This document shows positions 25,337-35,705 of a stretch of DNA of 64,000 nucleotides, piece after piece. Where the stretch lies: contig NZ_JIAU01000006.1 of assembly GCF_000620665.1 (NCBI RefSeq), positions 291,509 to 355,508 of the forward strand, in the 5' to 3' direction. The position numbers and the translations under genes were made by a program. Positions within the stretch are counted from its first letter, which is position 1. Each line of letters opens with the position of its first letter. The notes beneath the pieces were generated by a model. It did not search any database and was not told the origin of the DNA. It worked only from the letters and a program-made list of their open reading frames with translations. Source of the DNA: Sphingomonas sp. URHD0057. Lineage in GTDB: Bacteria; Pseudomonadota; Alphaproteobacteria; Sphingomonadales; Sphingomonadaceae.

Positions 25337-26025
25337 CCGTCGCAGGCCTTGATCTGCGCCGGCGCCGGACGCGGGCGCGCAAGGCGGAAGGCCATGAAAT
25401 AATCGTCGCCGCCTGGCAGCGGCTTGAACTTGACCGGATCGAGACCGAGCGCGGCAAACTCGCATTTGAGCTGCTGTGGCGGGATGCCGTGATGCTTCAC
25501 CGCGCGGTTGGAGTCGACGACGATCGCCAGGCCGTCCGGCTTCAGGCCCTCGCGCAAATGCCACAGGAAGGCATAGGGCGACTGCACCTCGTGATACATG
25601 TGGACCAGAAACGCCCGGTCGAACGACTGGCCGGGGAGCATCGGATTGTCCGGGGTGCCGAGCTTGACGGCGACGTTGTCGAGGCTCTCGCGCTGGACCC
25701 GGTCGCTGAGCTCATCGCGCACGTCGGACATGATGTCTTCGGCCAGGACCCGGCCCTTGGGCCCGACGACGCGCGCCAGCCGGACCGTGTAATAGCCCTC
25801 CCCCGCCCCGACGTCGGCGACCGACATGCCCGGCGTAACCCCGGCCAGCTGCATGACGTCCTCGGCCTCGCCGAGACGGTCGCGCGCATCCTCGGTCGAG
25901 AAGGAATCGCCGACGATCGGCGCGACGTCGCGGTGGGCATTCGGGAACGGCGGATCGCTCGGCTGTGCCCGGCACGAGCAAAGCAGGACCAGCGCCGCGG
26001 CCGATGCTGCCTTAGTCCACATCAT
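25333..26025 (-). CDS. predicted exported class I SAM-dependent methyltransferase (COG4798-like)
   Basis: A 230-residue Rossmann-fold methyltransferase: the SAM motif I reads [16 protein letters not shown], followed by the AEDI acidic loop and a late VHMYHEV and [12 protein letters not shown] region. It also has an N-terminal signal sequence ([18 protein letters not shown], near-lipobox with C18), so it is predicted to leave the cytosol. SAM is not expected to be available there. ATG 26025 overlaps the end of prfB by 14 bases, placing it as the last gene of the amidase-mrcA-prfB row. The substrate is unknown. Confidence 0.82.
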   Translation of the reverse strand: MMWTKAASAAALVLLCSCRAQPSDPPFPNAHRDVAPIVGDSFSTEDARDRLGEAEDVMQLAGVTPGMSVADVGAGEGYYTVRLARVVGPKGRVLAEDIMSDVRDELSDRVQRESLDNVAVKLGTPDNPMLPGQSFDRAFLVHMYHEVQSPYAFLWHLREGLKPDGLAIVVDSNRAVKHHGIPPQQLKCEFAALGLDPVKFKPLPGGDDYFMAFRLARPRPAPAQIKACDG

Positions 26026-27145
26026 CGTCCTCGACCTCGACGGTTTCGCCGGTCACCCATTGCGAGAGCGCCGCGGCCATGAAGCGATCGAGGTCGCCGT
26101 CGAGGACGTCGCTCGGCGCGGTCGACGTCACCCCGGTCCGCAGGTCCTTCACCAGCTGATAGGGCTGGAGCACGTAGGAGCGGATCTGGTGGCCCCAGCC
26201 GATGTCGCTTTTGGCGGCATTGGCGGCATTGGCTTCCGCTTCGCGCTTCTGCAGCTCGGCCTCGTAGAGCCGAGCCTTCAATTGTTTCATCGCCTCGGCG
26301 CGATTCTTGTGTTGCGAGCGCTGGTTCTGACACGCGACCACGATTCCGCTCGGGACGTGGGTAATACGCACCGCGCTGTCGGTGGTGTTGACGTGCTGCC
26401 CCCCGGCTCCCGAGGCGCGGTAGGTGTCGATCCTCAGGTCCGCCTCATTGACCTCGATGTCGATGTCGTCGTCGACCTCGGGATAGACCCACACGCTGGC
26501 GAAGCTCGTGTGGCGCCGGGCGTTCGCATCGTAGGGGCTGATGCGTACCAGTCGGTGCACGCCGCTCTCGGTCTTCAAATTGCCGTAGGCATTCTCGCCC
26601 TTGATCAGGATCGTCGCCGACTTGATCCCCGCCTGCTCGCCCGAATGATGGTCGATCAGCTCGACCTTGAAGCCATGGCGCTCGCCCCACCGGCTGTACA
26701 TGCGCTGGAGCATACTCGCCCAGTCCTGGCTCTCGGTGCCGCCGGCGCCGGCGTTGACCTCGACGTAGGCGTTGTTGGCATCGGCTTCACCGGCGAGCAG
26801 CGCCGCGACCTTGTCGCGCTCGGCGCGCTCGGCGAGCTCGGCGAGGCTGTGGACGCCGTCGTCCACCAGCGCCGCATCGCCCTCGCTTTCGGCAAGCTCG
26901 ATCAGCTCGGAGGTATCGGCGAGCTCGCGCTCGATCGCCCGCGTCGCGGTGATCGCCTCATCGAGCCGCCGCCGCTCGCGCATCACCTCCTGCGCCGCCT
27001 TCGGGTCGTCCCACAGCGTCGAATCCTCGACCCTGGCGTTGAGCTCGTCGAGGCGCTTGAGCGCCCGGTCCCAGTCGAGGAACCGGCGCAGCAGCGCGGT
27101 CGCGGCATTGATCTGATCGATATGCGTTTGCGCTTCGGCGCGCAT
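26012..27145 (-). CDS. prfB: peptide chain release factor 2
   Basis: Terminates translation at UGA and UAA by triggering peptidyl-tRNA hydrolysis. The catalytic GGQ motif is in [16 protein letters not shown]. The stop-codon recognition tripeptide region reads [15 protein letters not shown], that is SPY where E. coli RF2 has SPF. The 377-residue product starts at ATG 27145 (AAGG ribosome site); a TTG 6 bases upstream is less likely. The frame is continuous, so the programmed +1 frameshift of E. coli prfB is absent. It follows mrcA by 34 bases. Confidence 0.97.
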   Translation of the reverse strand: MRAEAQTHIDQINAATALLRRFLDWDRALKRLDELNARVEDSTLWDDPKAAQEVMRERRRLDEAITATRAIERELADTSELIELAESEGDAALVDDGVHSLAELAERAERDKVAALLAGEADANNAYVEVNAGAGGTESQDWASMLQRMYSRWGERHGFKVELIDHHSGEQAGIKSATILIKGENAYGNLKTESGVHRLVRISPYDANARRHTSFASVWVYPEVDDDIDIEVNEADLRIDTYRASGAGGQHVNTTDSAVRITHVPSGIVVACQNQRSQHKNRAEAMKQLKARLYEAELQKREAEANAANAAKSDIGWGHQIRSYVLQPYQLVKDLRTGVTSTAPSDVLDGDLDRFMAAALSQWVTGETVEVEDDDVD

Positions 27146-27179
27146 TGTCAAACCTTCACGGAAGCATTCGAAAACGGCT

Positions 27180-29759
27180 CTATTGGAGGCTGTTCTCGAT
27201 TGGCAAGGAGTCAGGCAAGGAGGATTGCCGATCGCCCTCGTCCCGTTGCTGCTGAAGTTGCTGGATCCGCGCCTGCAGTTGTTGGCGCTGCTGCTCCAGA
27301 TTGTACGGATCGCCGGTCGCGCCGCGATAGCTTCGGCGCGGTTCGGTCTGCGGCTGGAACGCCTCCCAGATCACCGACGACTTGGGATCGTCGGTCACCG
27401 GGAAAACGCCGAACACCTTCTTGCCCGAAGCACGGTCGATGCGCACCCAGCGGATGCCGGGCGGAGCTACGAACGGCGTCTTCGGCTGATCGTTGAGCGC
27501 GGTCTGTGCCCATTGCTTGAATACCGGAGCGGCGATGCGGCCGCCCTGCGCATAGCCGCCCATCGGCCGCGGCTGGTCGTAGCCCATGTAAATGCCGGCG
27601 ACGACGTCCGGCGTTCCGCCGACGAACCAGACGTTGGTCGGCCCGTTGGTCGTGCCCGTCTTGCCGAACAAAGGCCGATTGAGGTCGCGAAGCACAACCG
27701 CGGTGCCGCGAGTGATCACGCCCTCCATGATGTGGACCATCTGGAACGCGGCCATTGGATCGAGCAGCTGGCGCGTGCGGTTCGGCGGCCGCGGCATCGC
27801 TTTGCCGTCCCAATCGGCGGCATTGCAGATTTCCATCAGGGCACAACGATTGTCGCTGCGATAGATGATCTTCCCGTTACGGTCCTCGACATAGTCGATG
27901 GTCGTCGGCTTCACCGAGCGGCCCTGATTGGCGAGAACCGCATAGGCATTGACCAGCTTCGAGACGGTGGTGTCGCCGGCGCCCAGCGCGAACGACAGGT
28001 AGTTTCCATAATCGCCGACGCCCAGCTTGCGCGCGGTGTCGGTGATTTTCTGCATACCGACGGTCGAGGCGGCGCGGACCGTCATCAGGTTGCGCGACTG
28101 CTCGACGCCCCAGCGCATGGTGTGCGGCCCGGCCGAGCGGCGGTCGAAATTGACGAAGCATTTGTTGCCGAGCCCGGCGCCCTGCCAGACGCAGAATGGC
28201 GCATCGAGCTCGATGGTCGCCGGCGTGAACCCATTCTCGAGTGCCGTCACATAAACGACCGGCTTGAACGCCGATCCCGGCTGCCGGAGCGCCTGAACCG
28301 CGCGGTTGTAGCTGGATCCGACGACGTCGAAGCCGCCCTGCATGGCGAGGACTCGGCCCGTGTGAACCTCCTCGGCGACCATGCCCCCGGAGATTTCAGG
28401 GATCGACTTCAACTGGTAGCTGCCGGCACCGCTATCCTTGACGATGACGATCATGCCGGGCTTGAGCGAATTGAAGGCGGCGCCGCCGACGTTGCGAACC
28501 GGCATGGATGCGGCTGAAGCGGGCAAGGTTCCCGTGCTTCCGTTGGCGAATCCGACCGATGCCTGGCCATCGCTCTTCGAGAGCACGACCGCTTTCTTCC
28601 AGTCGACGTAGCCGGTCCCGACCGGCGCCCGGTCGAGCTGTCCGGCCCAGTCGCCCTTGGCGAGGTCGATGGTCATGTTGAGGTCCCGCCAGCCGCGGCC
28701 GCCGTCGAACCGGACGAGCCCGTCCCGAAGCGACTGGGCGGCGGCATCCTGCAGCTTGGGGTCCATCGACGAGCGAACCCACAACCCTCCCGCATAAAGA
28801 CTGTTGGGCCCCTTGTCGGGGCTCTCGCCAAACTGCTTGATCAATTCGCGCCGGACCTCCTCCATGAAATAGCCGCCCTGCTGGCGGAACTTCTCGCTGC
28901 TGCCGTAGCGGATGGTCCCGAGCGGCTGGGTGGCGGCGGCCTTCCATTGCTCCTCGGTGATGTAGTCGTTGCGGGACATCTCACGCAGCACGTAGTTGCG
29001 GCGGTCGAGTGCCTTCTGCGTCGCGCGGGTCGGATCGTAATTGGCTGGCGCCTTGGGCAGGACCGCGAGATAGGCCGCCTCGGGCAAGGTCAGCTCGTTG
29101 ACGTCTTTGTCGAAGTAGGCGCGCGAGGCGGCCTGGACCCCGTAGGCATTGCGGCCGAGAAAGATGGAGTTGAGGTAGAGCTCGAGAATCTGCTCCTTGG
29201 AGAGCGTCGATTCGAGCCGGAAGGCAAGGATCGCTTCGCGCACCTTGCGGCCGACGTTGTAGCTCGAATCCTTGAGCAGATACTTGGCGACCTGCTGGGT
29301 GATCGTCGATCCGCCTTTGGCGCGCCCGCCGCCCGTGACGCTCTTGATCGAATAGTCGGCGACCGCGCCGATCAGGCCGGTGAAATCGATGCCGTGATGC
29401 TTGAAGAAGCCCTTGTCCTCGGCGGAGATGAAGGCGTGAACGACGAGCGGCGGGTATTCATCATAGCTGAGCTCGACGCGCCGCTCGCGGGCAAAGGTCT
29501 GGACCGGGGTTCCGTCATAGCCCCGGACGTTGGTCGGCAGCGGCGGCTGGTATGCCAGGAGCGTTTCCGACGAAGGCAAGCCGCTGGCGAAATAGATCCA
29601 CATCGCGGCGAACAGGGAGAACAGCCCGGCGAAGGTCCAGGTGCCGCGGCGGACCCACTTGTTCTCCCACCACGGGTCGATCCGCTCGTGCACCCTCTCA
29701 TTGAAGGCGACGAGATCGGGCAGCTCCCACTGGGGGACGTTCAGACGCTCGAACTTCAT
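27180..29759 (-). CDS. mrcA: penicillin-binding protein 1A (bifunctional glycosyltransferase/transpeptidase)
   Basis: Class A PBP of 859 residues that polymerises and cross-links peptidoglycan. It has a cytosolic N-terminal stretch of about 38 residues, one membrane anchor (about 39-60) and a GT51 domain with catalytic E114 ([12 protein letters not shown]) and the GGSTITQQ motif. The transpeptidase domain has S496-A-F-K499, S555-R-N557 and K700-T-G-T703. The C-terminal 35 residues are rich in Gln and probably coiled coil. ATG 29759 lies 43 bases after the amidase stop. The amidase-mrcA-prfB order is common in alphaproteobacteria. Confidence 0.97.
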   Translation of the reverse strand: MKFERLNVPQWELPDLVAFNERVHERIDPWWENKWVRRGTWTFAGLFSLFAAMWIYFASGLPSSETLLAYQPPLPTNVRGYDGTPVQTFARERRVELSYDEYPPLVVHAFISAEDKGFFKHHGIDFTGLIGAVADYSIKSVTGGGRAKGGSTITQQVAKYLLKDSSYNVGRKVREAILAFRLESTLSKEQILELYLNSIFLGRNAYGVQAASRAYFDKDVNELTLPEAAYLAVLPKAPANYDPTRATQKALDRRNYVLREMSRNDYITEEQWKAAATQPLGTIRYGSSEKFRQQGGYFMEEVRRELIKQFGESPDKGPNSLYAGGLWVRSSMDPKLQDAAAQSLRDGLVRFDGGRGWRDLNMTIDLAKGDWAGQLDRAPVGTGYVDWKKAVVLSKSDGQASVGFANGSTGTLPASAASMPVRNVGGAAFNSLKPGMIVIVKDSGAGSYQLKSIPEISGGMVAEEVHTGRVLAMQGGFDVVGSSYNRAVQALRQPGSAFKPVVYVTALENGFTPATIELDAPFCVWQGAGLGNKCFVNFDRRSAGPHTMRWGVEQSRNLMTVRAASTVGMQKITDTARKLGVGDYGNYLSFALGAGDTTVSKLVNAYAVLANQGRSVKPTTIDYVEDRNGKIIYRSDNRCALMEICNAADWDGKAMPRPPNRTRQLLDPMAAFQMVHIMEGVITRGTAVVLRDLNRPLFGKTGTTNGPTNVWFVGGTPDVVAGIYMGYDQPRPMGGYAQGGRIAAPVFKQWAQTALNDQPKTPFVAPPGIRWVRIDRASGKKVFGVFPVTDDPKSSVIWEAFQPQTEPRRSYRGATGDPYNLEQQRQQLQARIQQLQQQRDEGDRQSSLPDSLPIENSLQ

Positions 29760-29802
29760 TCGACGCGGCGTCTAGCCTTTTCAGCCCAAGGCCGAAAGCG
29801 GG

Positions 29803-30654
29803 TTAATGCCGCGAGCGCGCGGCGACGTCCGCCTCGATCGCCTGGGCGAGCGCAAGCGCGATGGCCGACCGGTGCCAGGCATCGCGCAGAAGCACTTCGT
29901 CGTCGGCGTTGCTGATATAGCCGGCCTCGAACAGCACGGCGGGGGTGGCCGCCCGGCGGAGCACGTGGAAGGCGGCGAAGCGGTGCGGCTGCGGCCTGAG
30001 CTCGAAGCGGCCCACCGCTTTGTTGACGAGACGCGAAGCAAGGTCGGCCGAGGCACTCATCTGCGAACGCATGGCGAGATCGGACAGGATCGCCTGAACC
30101 GGCCCGCCCGGCGCATCGGTAACCGTTCCGGCATTCTGCGCCGCAGCGAAATGCGCGGCCTCCGCATCCGAGGCGATATCCGACAGGGAATAAACGCTCG
30201 CTCCGCGGGCCAACCCGTTGGGGGCGCTATCCATGTGCAGCGAGACGAACATCGCCGCGTTCAGCCGCCGCGCGACGGCGGCGCGCTCCTCGAGCGTTAG
30301 GTAGCGGTCGTCGTCGCGAGTCATTGCGACCCGGACCCGGCCGCGCTTGACCAGATCGTCGCGGAGCTCGCGTGCGAGCGTCAGCGTGAGATCTTTTTCG
30401 GCGATATCGCCGGAGACGCCCTTCGCACCGGGATCGCGGCCGCCGTGTCCGGCATCGATGACCACGATCGGCCGGCCCCGCGCCAGGGGTGACCCGTAGA
30501 TGCGGTCGTTGGCGGGCGGCGGGACATGGACCGTCAGGCTCGGCTGAGCCGTCGCACCGCTCCGAGCGGCAATCGTCGCGAGCAGCGCCGAAGCGGCGAC
30601 AGCGGCTGCCACCGCCCCCGCCAGCGTCCGTCGGCTCGTCGTCGCCGTTGCCAT
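29803..30654 (-). CDS. N-acetylmuramoyl-L-alanine amidase (Amidase_3)
   Basis: Exported zinc amidase that cleaves the bond between muramic acid and the stem peptide, needed for daughter-cell separation. After a signal or anchor segment (about residues 11-32), the Amidase_3 domain shows VIDAGHGGRDPGAKG (first zinc His), the AEKDLTL glutamate, SLHMDSAPN (second His) and the catalytic glutamate in VLFEAGYISN. ATG 30654 is preferred over an in-frame start at 30687 because of the AGGGG ribosome site just upstream. It is the first gene of a row with mrcA and prfB. Confidence 0.93.
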   Translation of the reverse strand: MATATTSRRTLAGAVAAAVAASALLATIAARSGATAQPSLTVHVPPPANDRIYGSPLARGRPIVVIDAGHGGRDPGAKGVSGDIAEKDLTLTLARELRDDLVKRGRVRVAMTRDDDRYLTLEERAAVARRLNAAMFVSLHMDSAPNGLARGASVYSLSDIASDAEAAHFAAAQNAGTVTDAPGGPVQAILSDLAMRSQMSASADLASRLVNKAVGRFELRPQPHRFAAFHVLRRAATPAVLFEAGYISNADDEVLLRDAWHRSAIALALAQAIEADVAARSRH

Positions 30655-31049
30655 TCGCCCCTGCCAACCCGTTGAAGTCCAAGCCAATGTATCACGTCAA
30701 AATGGTTAATGGGGAATTATCCACGTTTTCCGCCGGAAACCTCGGCGGCGTGGTTGCGGCCACCGGCCACCGATGCTAACCGAAGTTTGATCTTCGGCAC
30801 TCGTCGAGGAATTCGTGCCGCAGCAGTGTGATTGTTCGCGGCTGCACAAGGTTGATGCTTACATGATGCCACGAAGCGCCTCTCGCCCCAGTAAAATGGC
30901 GACGACCGGCGTGTTTCTCGCGCACCGCCGCGGGATGGCGACTGGAGCAGACGCACTTTCAACACCATCCGCCATCGCTTCGTGCGTGGCCCCAATTTTA
31001 GCGCGCCCCGGCATTACGCCGCCGGATCGGCGCGCTCGGAGAATATTCA
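30655..31049. other. 395-bp divergent intergenic region, amidase and rne
   Basis: No coding frame is supported here. The stretch must hold the amidase promoter and the rne promoter and leader. It is slightly richer in A/T around 30685-30725 and contains a CGCCG/CGGCG inverted repeat (30731-30747). A GGAGAA ribosome site precedes rne. RNase E leaders are autoregulatory in other bacteria, but I could not pick a convincing promoter or conserved structure. Confidence 0.5.
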
Positions 31050-33488
31050 ATGTCCATGCGCATGCTGATCGATGCGCGCCACCGGGAAGAGACCCGGGTC
31101 GCGGTCGTCAAAGGGAACCGGATCGAGGAGTTTGACTTCGAGTCCGTCGAGCACAAGCAGCTCAAAGGGAATATCTATCTCGCCAAGGTGACCCGCGTCG
31201 AACCGTCGCTCCAGGCGGCGTTCATCGATTATGGCGGAAACCGTCACGGCTTCCTCGCCTTCAGCGAAATCCACCCGGATTATTATCAAATCCCCAAGGC
31301 CGACCGCGATGCGCTGCTGCGCGAGGAAGCGGAGCATGCGGCCGAGGAAGAGCGGCTGCGTTCCGCCGAGCTCGAAGGGGTCGATGAACGGCAATCGGTT
31401 GAGGAAGAGGCTGACGGCGAACCCGAACTAGCCGAAGCGACCGCCACGTCGACCGCGGCCGAAACCACGACCGAGGCGGGGACCGGTTCCAACCGCTCGC
31501 CCGTCGACGAGTCCGCCGCGGACGAGCTGCGTCGCAAGCGCCAGAACCTGCGCCGCCGCTACAAGATCCAGGACGTGATCCAGCGCCGTCAAGTGCTGCT
31601 CGTCCAGGTCGTCAAGGAGGAACGCGGCAACAAGGGCGCGGCGCTGACCACCTATCTGTCGCTCGCCGGCCGCTATTGCGTGCTGATGCCCAACACCAGC
31701 CACGGCGGCGGCATTTCGCGCAAGATCGCCAACGGGCCAGACCGCAAGCGCCTGAAGTCGATCATGACCGATCTCAAGCTGCCTTCGACCATGGGCTTGA
31801 TCGTCCGCACCGCGGGCCTGTCGCGCACCAAGGTCGAGATCAAGCGCGACTTCGATTATCTCGCGCGCCTCTGGGACGAGATCCGCGAGCGCACTCTGGG
31901 CAGCACCGCGCCCGCGCTCATTTACCGCGACAGCGACCTCATCAAGCGCGCGATCCGCGACCTCTATCATCGCGAGATCGAGGAAGTGATCGTCGAGGGC
32001 GAGGAAGGCTACAAGGCGGCGCGCGGCTTCATGAAGCTGCTGATGCCGAGCCACGTCCGCCGCGTGAAGCAGCACATCGAAAGCACGCCGCTGTTCCAGC
32101 GCCACGGCGTCGAGGACCAGCTATCGGCGATGTACCAGCCGATCGTCCAGCTGAAGTCCGGCGGCTATCTGGTCATCAACCCGACCGAGGCTCTGGTCTC
32201 GATCGACATCAACTCGGGCCGCTCGACCCGCGAGCATAATATCGAGCAGACCGCCTTCGCCACCAACCTCGAAGCGGCGGCCGAGATCGCCCGCCAGCTG
32301 CGGCTGCGCGACATGGCCGGCCTGGTCGTCATCGACTTCATCGACATGGAGCAGTCGAGCCACGTCCGCAAAGTCGAGAAGGCGATGAAGGACGCGCTGA
32401 AGAACGACCGCGCGCGGATCCAGGTCGGGCGCATCTCGAGCTTCGGCCTGATGGAAATGAGCCGGCAGCGACTGCGCACCGGCGTGCTCGAAGCATCGAC
32501 CAAGCCCTGCCCGCATTGCGAAGGCACGGGCCTGATGCGCACCGCCGCTTCGGCGGGGCTCAGCGCGCTGCGGATGGTCGAAGACGAGGCCGCGCGCGGG
32601 CGCGGTGAGAAGATCCTGCTTCGCGCCGGACGCGAGGCCGCGGTCTATGTGCTCAATAAAAAACGTTCGGAGTTGGCCGACATCGAGGAGCGCTATGGCG
32701 TCTCCATCGAGGTGGCCATCGACGAAGGCTTCGAGGGCGCGCGGATGACGGTCGAGAGCTCCGGCCCGCGCCCAACCGTCGTGCCTCGCCCCGAGCCGGT
32801 AATGGCCGAAGAGCCGGATGACGACGAGCCGCTGCTCGACGAGGAAGAGGACGAGGAGGAGACCGTCGAAATCTCGCTCGAGGGCGAGGACCGGGCCGAA
32901 GCGGGAGAAGGCGAGCGGGGCAGTCGTCGCCGCCGTCGCCGTCGCCGTGGCGGCCGCGGCCGCGGCCGCCGCGACGAGGAGGGCCAGCTGCCGCAGGACG
33001 CGCAAGCCGACGAGCCGGAAGCGACCCGCGCCGAGCCCGAGGCGGTCGCCGAACAAGACGAGGCTCCCGCCGAGCCTGCCCGGAAACGCCGCCGCCGCGG
33101 ACGCAAGACCGGTGGCGAGGAGGCGATCGCGGCAGTCGAACCCGACAGCTCGCCGATGGTCGAACGGCCGATCGACGAGGAGCCGGCGATCGCGAAAACT
33201 GCTCCGGCCGAGGAAGCGAAACCCAAGTCGCGCCGGCGCAAGCAAGCTCCGGAAGCGGATGTCACGGTGCCGGAGCCTGCTCCCGCCGAGGCTCCGCCCG
33301 CCGAAACGGCCGAGCAGCCGGCTCCGGCCGCCAAGCCGTCGCGCTCAAGGAAGAAGAAGGCCGAGCCTGGCCCGGCCGACCTTGTCGAACCGGAACCGGG
33401 TGTTCCCGCCGCCAATAACGACACCGCAGCGGCCGACGATGCAGACGGGCCGCGGCGCAGCGGCTGGTGGCAGCGCACCTTCGGTTAA
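31050..33488 (+). CDS. rne: ribonuclease E
   Basis: Endoribonuclease E, the central mRNA-decay and rRNA/tRNA-processing enzyme and degradosome scaffold; 812 residues. The S1 domain (from about 36) is split by an acidic and Thr/Ser-rich insertion (about 95-165), typical of alphaproteobacteria. The magnesium ligands are D386 (VSIDINSG) and D429 (VVIDFIDM), and the zinc-link is C487-P-H-C490. After about residue 580 the protein becomes disordered: an acidic run, an Arg-rich RNA-binding block (RRRRRRRRGGRGRGRR) and a Pro/Ala/Lys-rich tail ending in GWWQRTFG. GGAGAA precedes ATG 31050. Confidence 0.97.
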   Translation: MSMRMLIDARHREETRVAVVKGNRIEEFDFESVEHKQLKGNIYLAKVTRVEPSLQAAFIDYGGNRHGFLAFSEIHPDYYQIPKADRDALLREEAEHAAEEERLRSAELEGVDERQSVEEEADGEPELAEATATSTAAETTTEAGTGSNRSPVDESAADELRRKRQNLRRRYKIQDVIQRRQVLLVQVVKEERGNKGAALTTYLSLAGRYCVLMPNTSHGGGISRKIANGPDRKRLKSIMTDLKLPSTMGLIVRTAGLSRTKVEIKRDFDYLARLWDEIRERTLGSTAPALIYRDSDLIKRAIRDLYHREIEEVIVEGEEGYKAARGFMKLLMPSHVRRVKQHIESTPLFQRHGVEDQLSAMYQPIVQLKSGGYLVINPTEALVSIDINSGRSTREHNIEQTAFATNLEAAAEIARQLRLRDMAGLVVIDFIDMEQSSHVRKVEKAMKDALKNDRARIQVGRISSFGLMEMSRQRLRTGVLEASTKPCPHCEGTGLMRTAASAGLSALRMVEDEAARGRGEKILLRAGREAAVYVLNKKRSELADIEERYGVSIEVAIDEGFEGARMTVESSGPRPTVVPRPEPVMAEEPDDDEPLLDEEEDEEETVEISLEGEDRAEAGEGERGSRRRRRRRRGGRGRGRRDEEGQLPQDAQADEPEATRAEPEAVAEQDEAPAEPARKRRRRGRKTGGEEAIAAVEPDSSPMVERPIDEEPAIAKTAPAEEAKPKSRRRKQAPEADVTVPEPAPAEAPPAETAEQPAPAAKPSRSRKKKAEPGPADLVEPEPGVPAANNDTAAADDADGPRRSGWWQRTFG

Positions 33489-33521
33489 CCGAACATCCGG
33501 TCCACCGTGCCCTCGGCACGG
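33480..33521 (+). other. two stem-loops at the rne stop codon
   Basis: A 14-base palindrome TTCGGTTAACCGAA (33480-33493) contains the rne stop codon and could fold with a TTAA loop. A 7-bp perfect stem CCGTGCC/GGCACGG with a 3-base loop follows (33505-33521). No T-tract follows, so these may be attenuators or processing sites before the M48 gene rather than a terminator. Confidence 0.5.
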
Positions 33522-33576
33522 CGGCATGCAGATGTTTCATGCCGGGTTCAGGGGCCGGGGTGGTAAGCGCTCGGCC

Positions 33577-34977
33577 ATGAACGCGCCGGTCGCCCGCTTC
33601 GTGCGTCAGCTGATGCTGGCGCTGATGCTCGCCGTCAGCATGCCGGCCTCGGCGCAGGACAGCGACGAGTCCGGCCCGTCGGTCTTGCGCGACACCGAGA
33701 CCGAGGCCCTATTCCGCGACGCCTCGCGTCCGCTGATCGAAGCGGCCAAGCTCGATCCCAACAGCGTCAAGGTCGTCCTGCTCAACGATCCGGAAATCAA
33801 TGCCTTCGTCGCCACCGGGCAGACGGTCTACATCCAGTCCGGCCTGCTGGAGGCGACCGACAACGTCAATCAATTGCAGGGCGTGATCGCGCATGAGCTA
33901 GGCCACGTCGCCGGCGGCCATTCGATCCGCATCGACGAAGGCGTTCGCTCGGCGACCGGCCTGACGATCGCCACCCTCGTCCTCGGCGCCCTCGCGATCG
34001 CCGCCGGCGCCGGCGAAGCCGGCATGGGCATCATGGCCGCGGGACAGCAGGCGGCCCTCGGCAATTTCCTCTCGTTCACCCGGACTCAGGAAGCATCGGC
34101 GGACCAAGCCGGGGCGCATTATCTCTCGGTCGCCGGCATCACCGGCAAGGGCATGCTGGACTTCTTCGGCAAGCTGCAGAATCAGGAATACCGCCTCGCG
34201 ATCTACGACAAGGACAGCTACGCGCGGACCCACCCGCTTTCGTCGGAGCGGATCCAGGCGCTGACGATGATCTTCCACAGCGATCCGGCCTGGGGCCACC
34301 CGGTCGATCCGGCGCTCGACGCCCGCTTCCAACGGGTCAAGGCCAAGCTGTTCGGCTTCCTCGAGCCGCGCCGCGCGGTGAGCAAATATCCCGAGACCGA
34401 TCAGAGCGTGCCTGCGCATTATGCGCGCGCCTACGCCTACCACATGGGCAGTTACCCCGACAAAGCCATCGCCGAATCGAATGCCCTGCTCGCGACCAAT
34501 CCCCACGATCCCTATTTCCTCGAGCTCAAAGGCCAGATCCTGCTCGAATCCGGCAAGCCGGCGGACGCCATCTCCCCGCTTCGCGAGGCGGTGCAGCGCT
34601 CCGGCGATGCGCCGCTCATCGCGGCGATGCTCGGCCACGCGCTGGTCGCCACCGAAGATCCCAAATATTTCACCGAGGCCAAGCAGGTCCTCAAGACCGC
34701 GGTCGCCCGCGATAACCAAGACCCGTTCGCCTGGTATCAGCTCGGCGTCATCTACGACCGCGAGGGCGATGAAGCACGCGCGCAGCTTGCGACTGCGGAG
34801 CGCAGTAACCTGGAAGGCAATCCGAAGCTCGCTTACGCCAGCGCTCAAATGGCCATGAAGGGCATTGCGAGCGGATCGCCGGACTGGCTTCGCGCCCAGG
34901 ATATCGCCATGGTGTCGCGGATCGAGCTTGCCAAGAAAGACAAGCGCTACAGAGACAAGGAACAGAAGGACCAGTGA
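33577..34977 (+). CDS. M48 family metallopeptidase with TPR region (BepA/YfgC-like)
   Basis: Periplasmic zinc peptidase of 466 residues, resembling BepA, which assists or degrades outer-membrane proteins such as LptD. It has a signal peptide (cut near SMPASAQ, residue 27) and the HExxH zinc motif H106-E-L-G-H110 with third ligand E172 in QEASADQAGA. A hydrophobic Ala/Gly segment at 126-160 and a C-terminal TPR-like repeat half (about 280-445) follow. ATG 33577 starts exactly at the signal peptide. The DsbA-like gene overlaps its stop by 4 bases, consistent with a shared envelope protein-quality role. Confidence 0.93.
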   Translation: MNAPVARFVRQLMLALMLAVSMPASAQDSDESGPSVLRDTETEALFRDASRPLIEAAKLDPNSVKVVLLNDPEINAFVATGQTVYIQSGLLEATDNVNQLQGVIAHELGHVAGGHSIRIDEGVRSATGLTIATLVLGALAIAAGAGEAGMGIMAAGQQAALGNFLSFTRTQEASADQAGAHYLSVAGITGKGMLDFFGKLQNQEYRLAIYDKDSYARTHPLSSERIQALTMIFHSDPAWGHPVDPALDARFQRVKAKLFGFLEPRRAVSKYPETDQSVPAHYARAYAYHMGSYPDKAIAESNALLATNPHDPYFLELKGQILLESGKPADAISPLREAVQRSGDAPLIAAMLGHALVATEDPKYFTEAKQVLKTAVARDNQDPFAWYQLGVIYDREGDEARAQLATAERSNLEGNPKLAYASAQMAMKGIASGSPDWLRAQDIAMVSRIELAKKDKRYRDKEQKDQ

Positions 34978-35681
34978 CGAACAGATCCTCGCTCTTCGGA
35001 GCGGCGGTCGCGGGGGGAGTAGTCGGGTCGGCGATCACCGCCGCGCTGCTGTTCTTCGCGGCTCCGCAATATCTCGCCAGCCGCATCGTCCGTCAGGGCA
35101 TGCTCGACGATCCACAAATCCTGTCCGACACCGTCGATGCGCTGCGGGACATGCAATATGCGCCCGTCCTCGCGCAGTATCGGGCAGCGGTCGAGACGCC
35201 GTTCGCAAGCTCGTGGCGGGGGGCGGCCAAGCCCGACGTCACGCTGGTCGAATTTTTCGATTACGCCTGCCCCTATTGCAAGGCGAGCAACCCCTACGTC
35301 GACCGCCTGCTCAAGGAAGATAAGGGACTTCGCGTCGTTTATCGGGAGCTGCCGATTCTCGGCCCGGACAGCGTGACCGCCGCGCGCCTCTCGCTGCAAG
35401 CGTCGGGAGCGGGACACTTCGCCCAGTTTCATGACACCTTGTGGGAGGCCGGCCGGCCCGCTCCGGACACGATCGCTAAGGCGGCCCAAGCTGCGGGGAT
35501 TCCCGCCACGCCGACCGACGATCCCGCCATTCGCGAAGAGCTGAAGCGCAACTTCCAGCTGGCGGGCCAGCTTGGGGCCACCGGCACGCCGTTGTTCGTG
35601 ATCGGCAATCGGGTGATGAACGGCGCCGTCGGCTATGACGCGCTCAAGGACGCGATTGCGGCGGCGCGCAAGAAGAAGTGA
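34974..35681 (+). CDS. DsbA-family thiol:disulfide oxidoreductase
   Basis: Periplasmic thioredoxin-fold protein of 235 residues with an N-terminal membrane anchor or signal (about 8-30). The redox site is C99-P-Y-C102 in FFDYACPYCKASNPYVD, and the cis-proline loop reads GATGTPLFVIGN. The sequence resembles the DsbA_2/Com1 group, which oxidises or isomerises disulfides in exported proteins. The start is GTG 34974 in a GTGA overlap with the M48 gene stop, so translation is probably coupled. The two genes likely act together in envelope protein folding. Confidence 0.93.
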   Translation: MTNRSSLFGAAVAGGVVGSAITAALLFFAAPQYLASRIVRQGMLDDPQILSDTVDALRDMQYAPVLAQYRAAVETPFASSWRGAAKPDVTLVEFFDYACPYCKASNPYVDRLLKEDKGLRVVYRELPILGPDSVTAARLSLQASGAGHFAQFHDTLWEAGRPAPDTIAKAAQAAGIPATPTDDPAIREELKRNFQLAGQLGATGTPLFVIGNRVMNGAVGYDALKDAIAAARKKK

Positions 35682-35705
35682 GCCCGATTCCAAGGTAGAG
35701 CGTGA

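Noticed and set aside
26012..27151. Programmed +1 frameshift in prfB
   Set aside because: The frame is continuous from ATG 27145 to the stop, with no in-frame UGA near the start.
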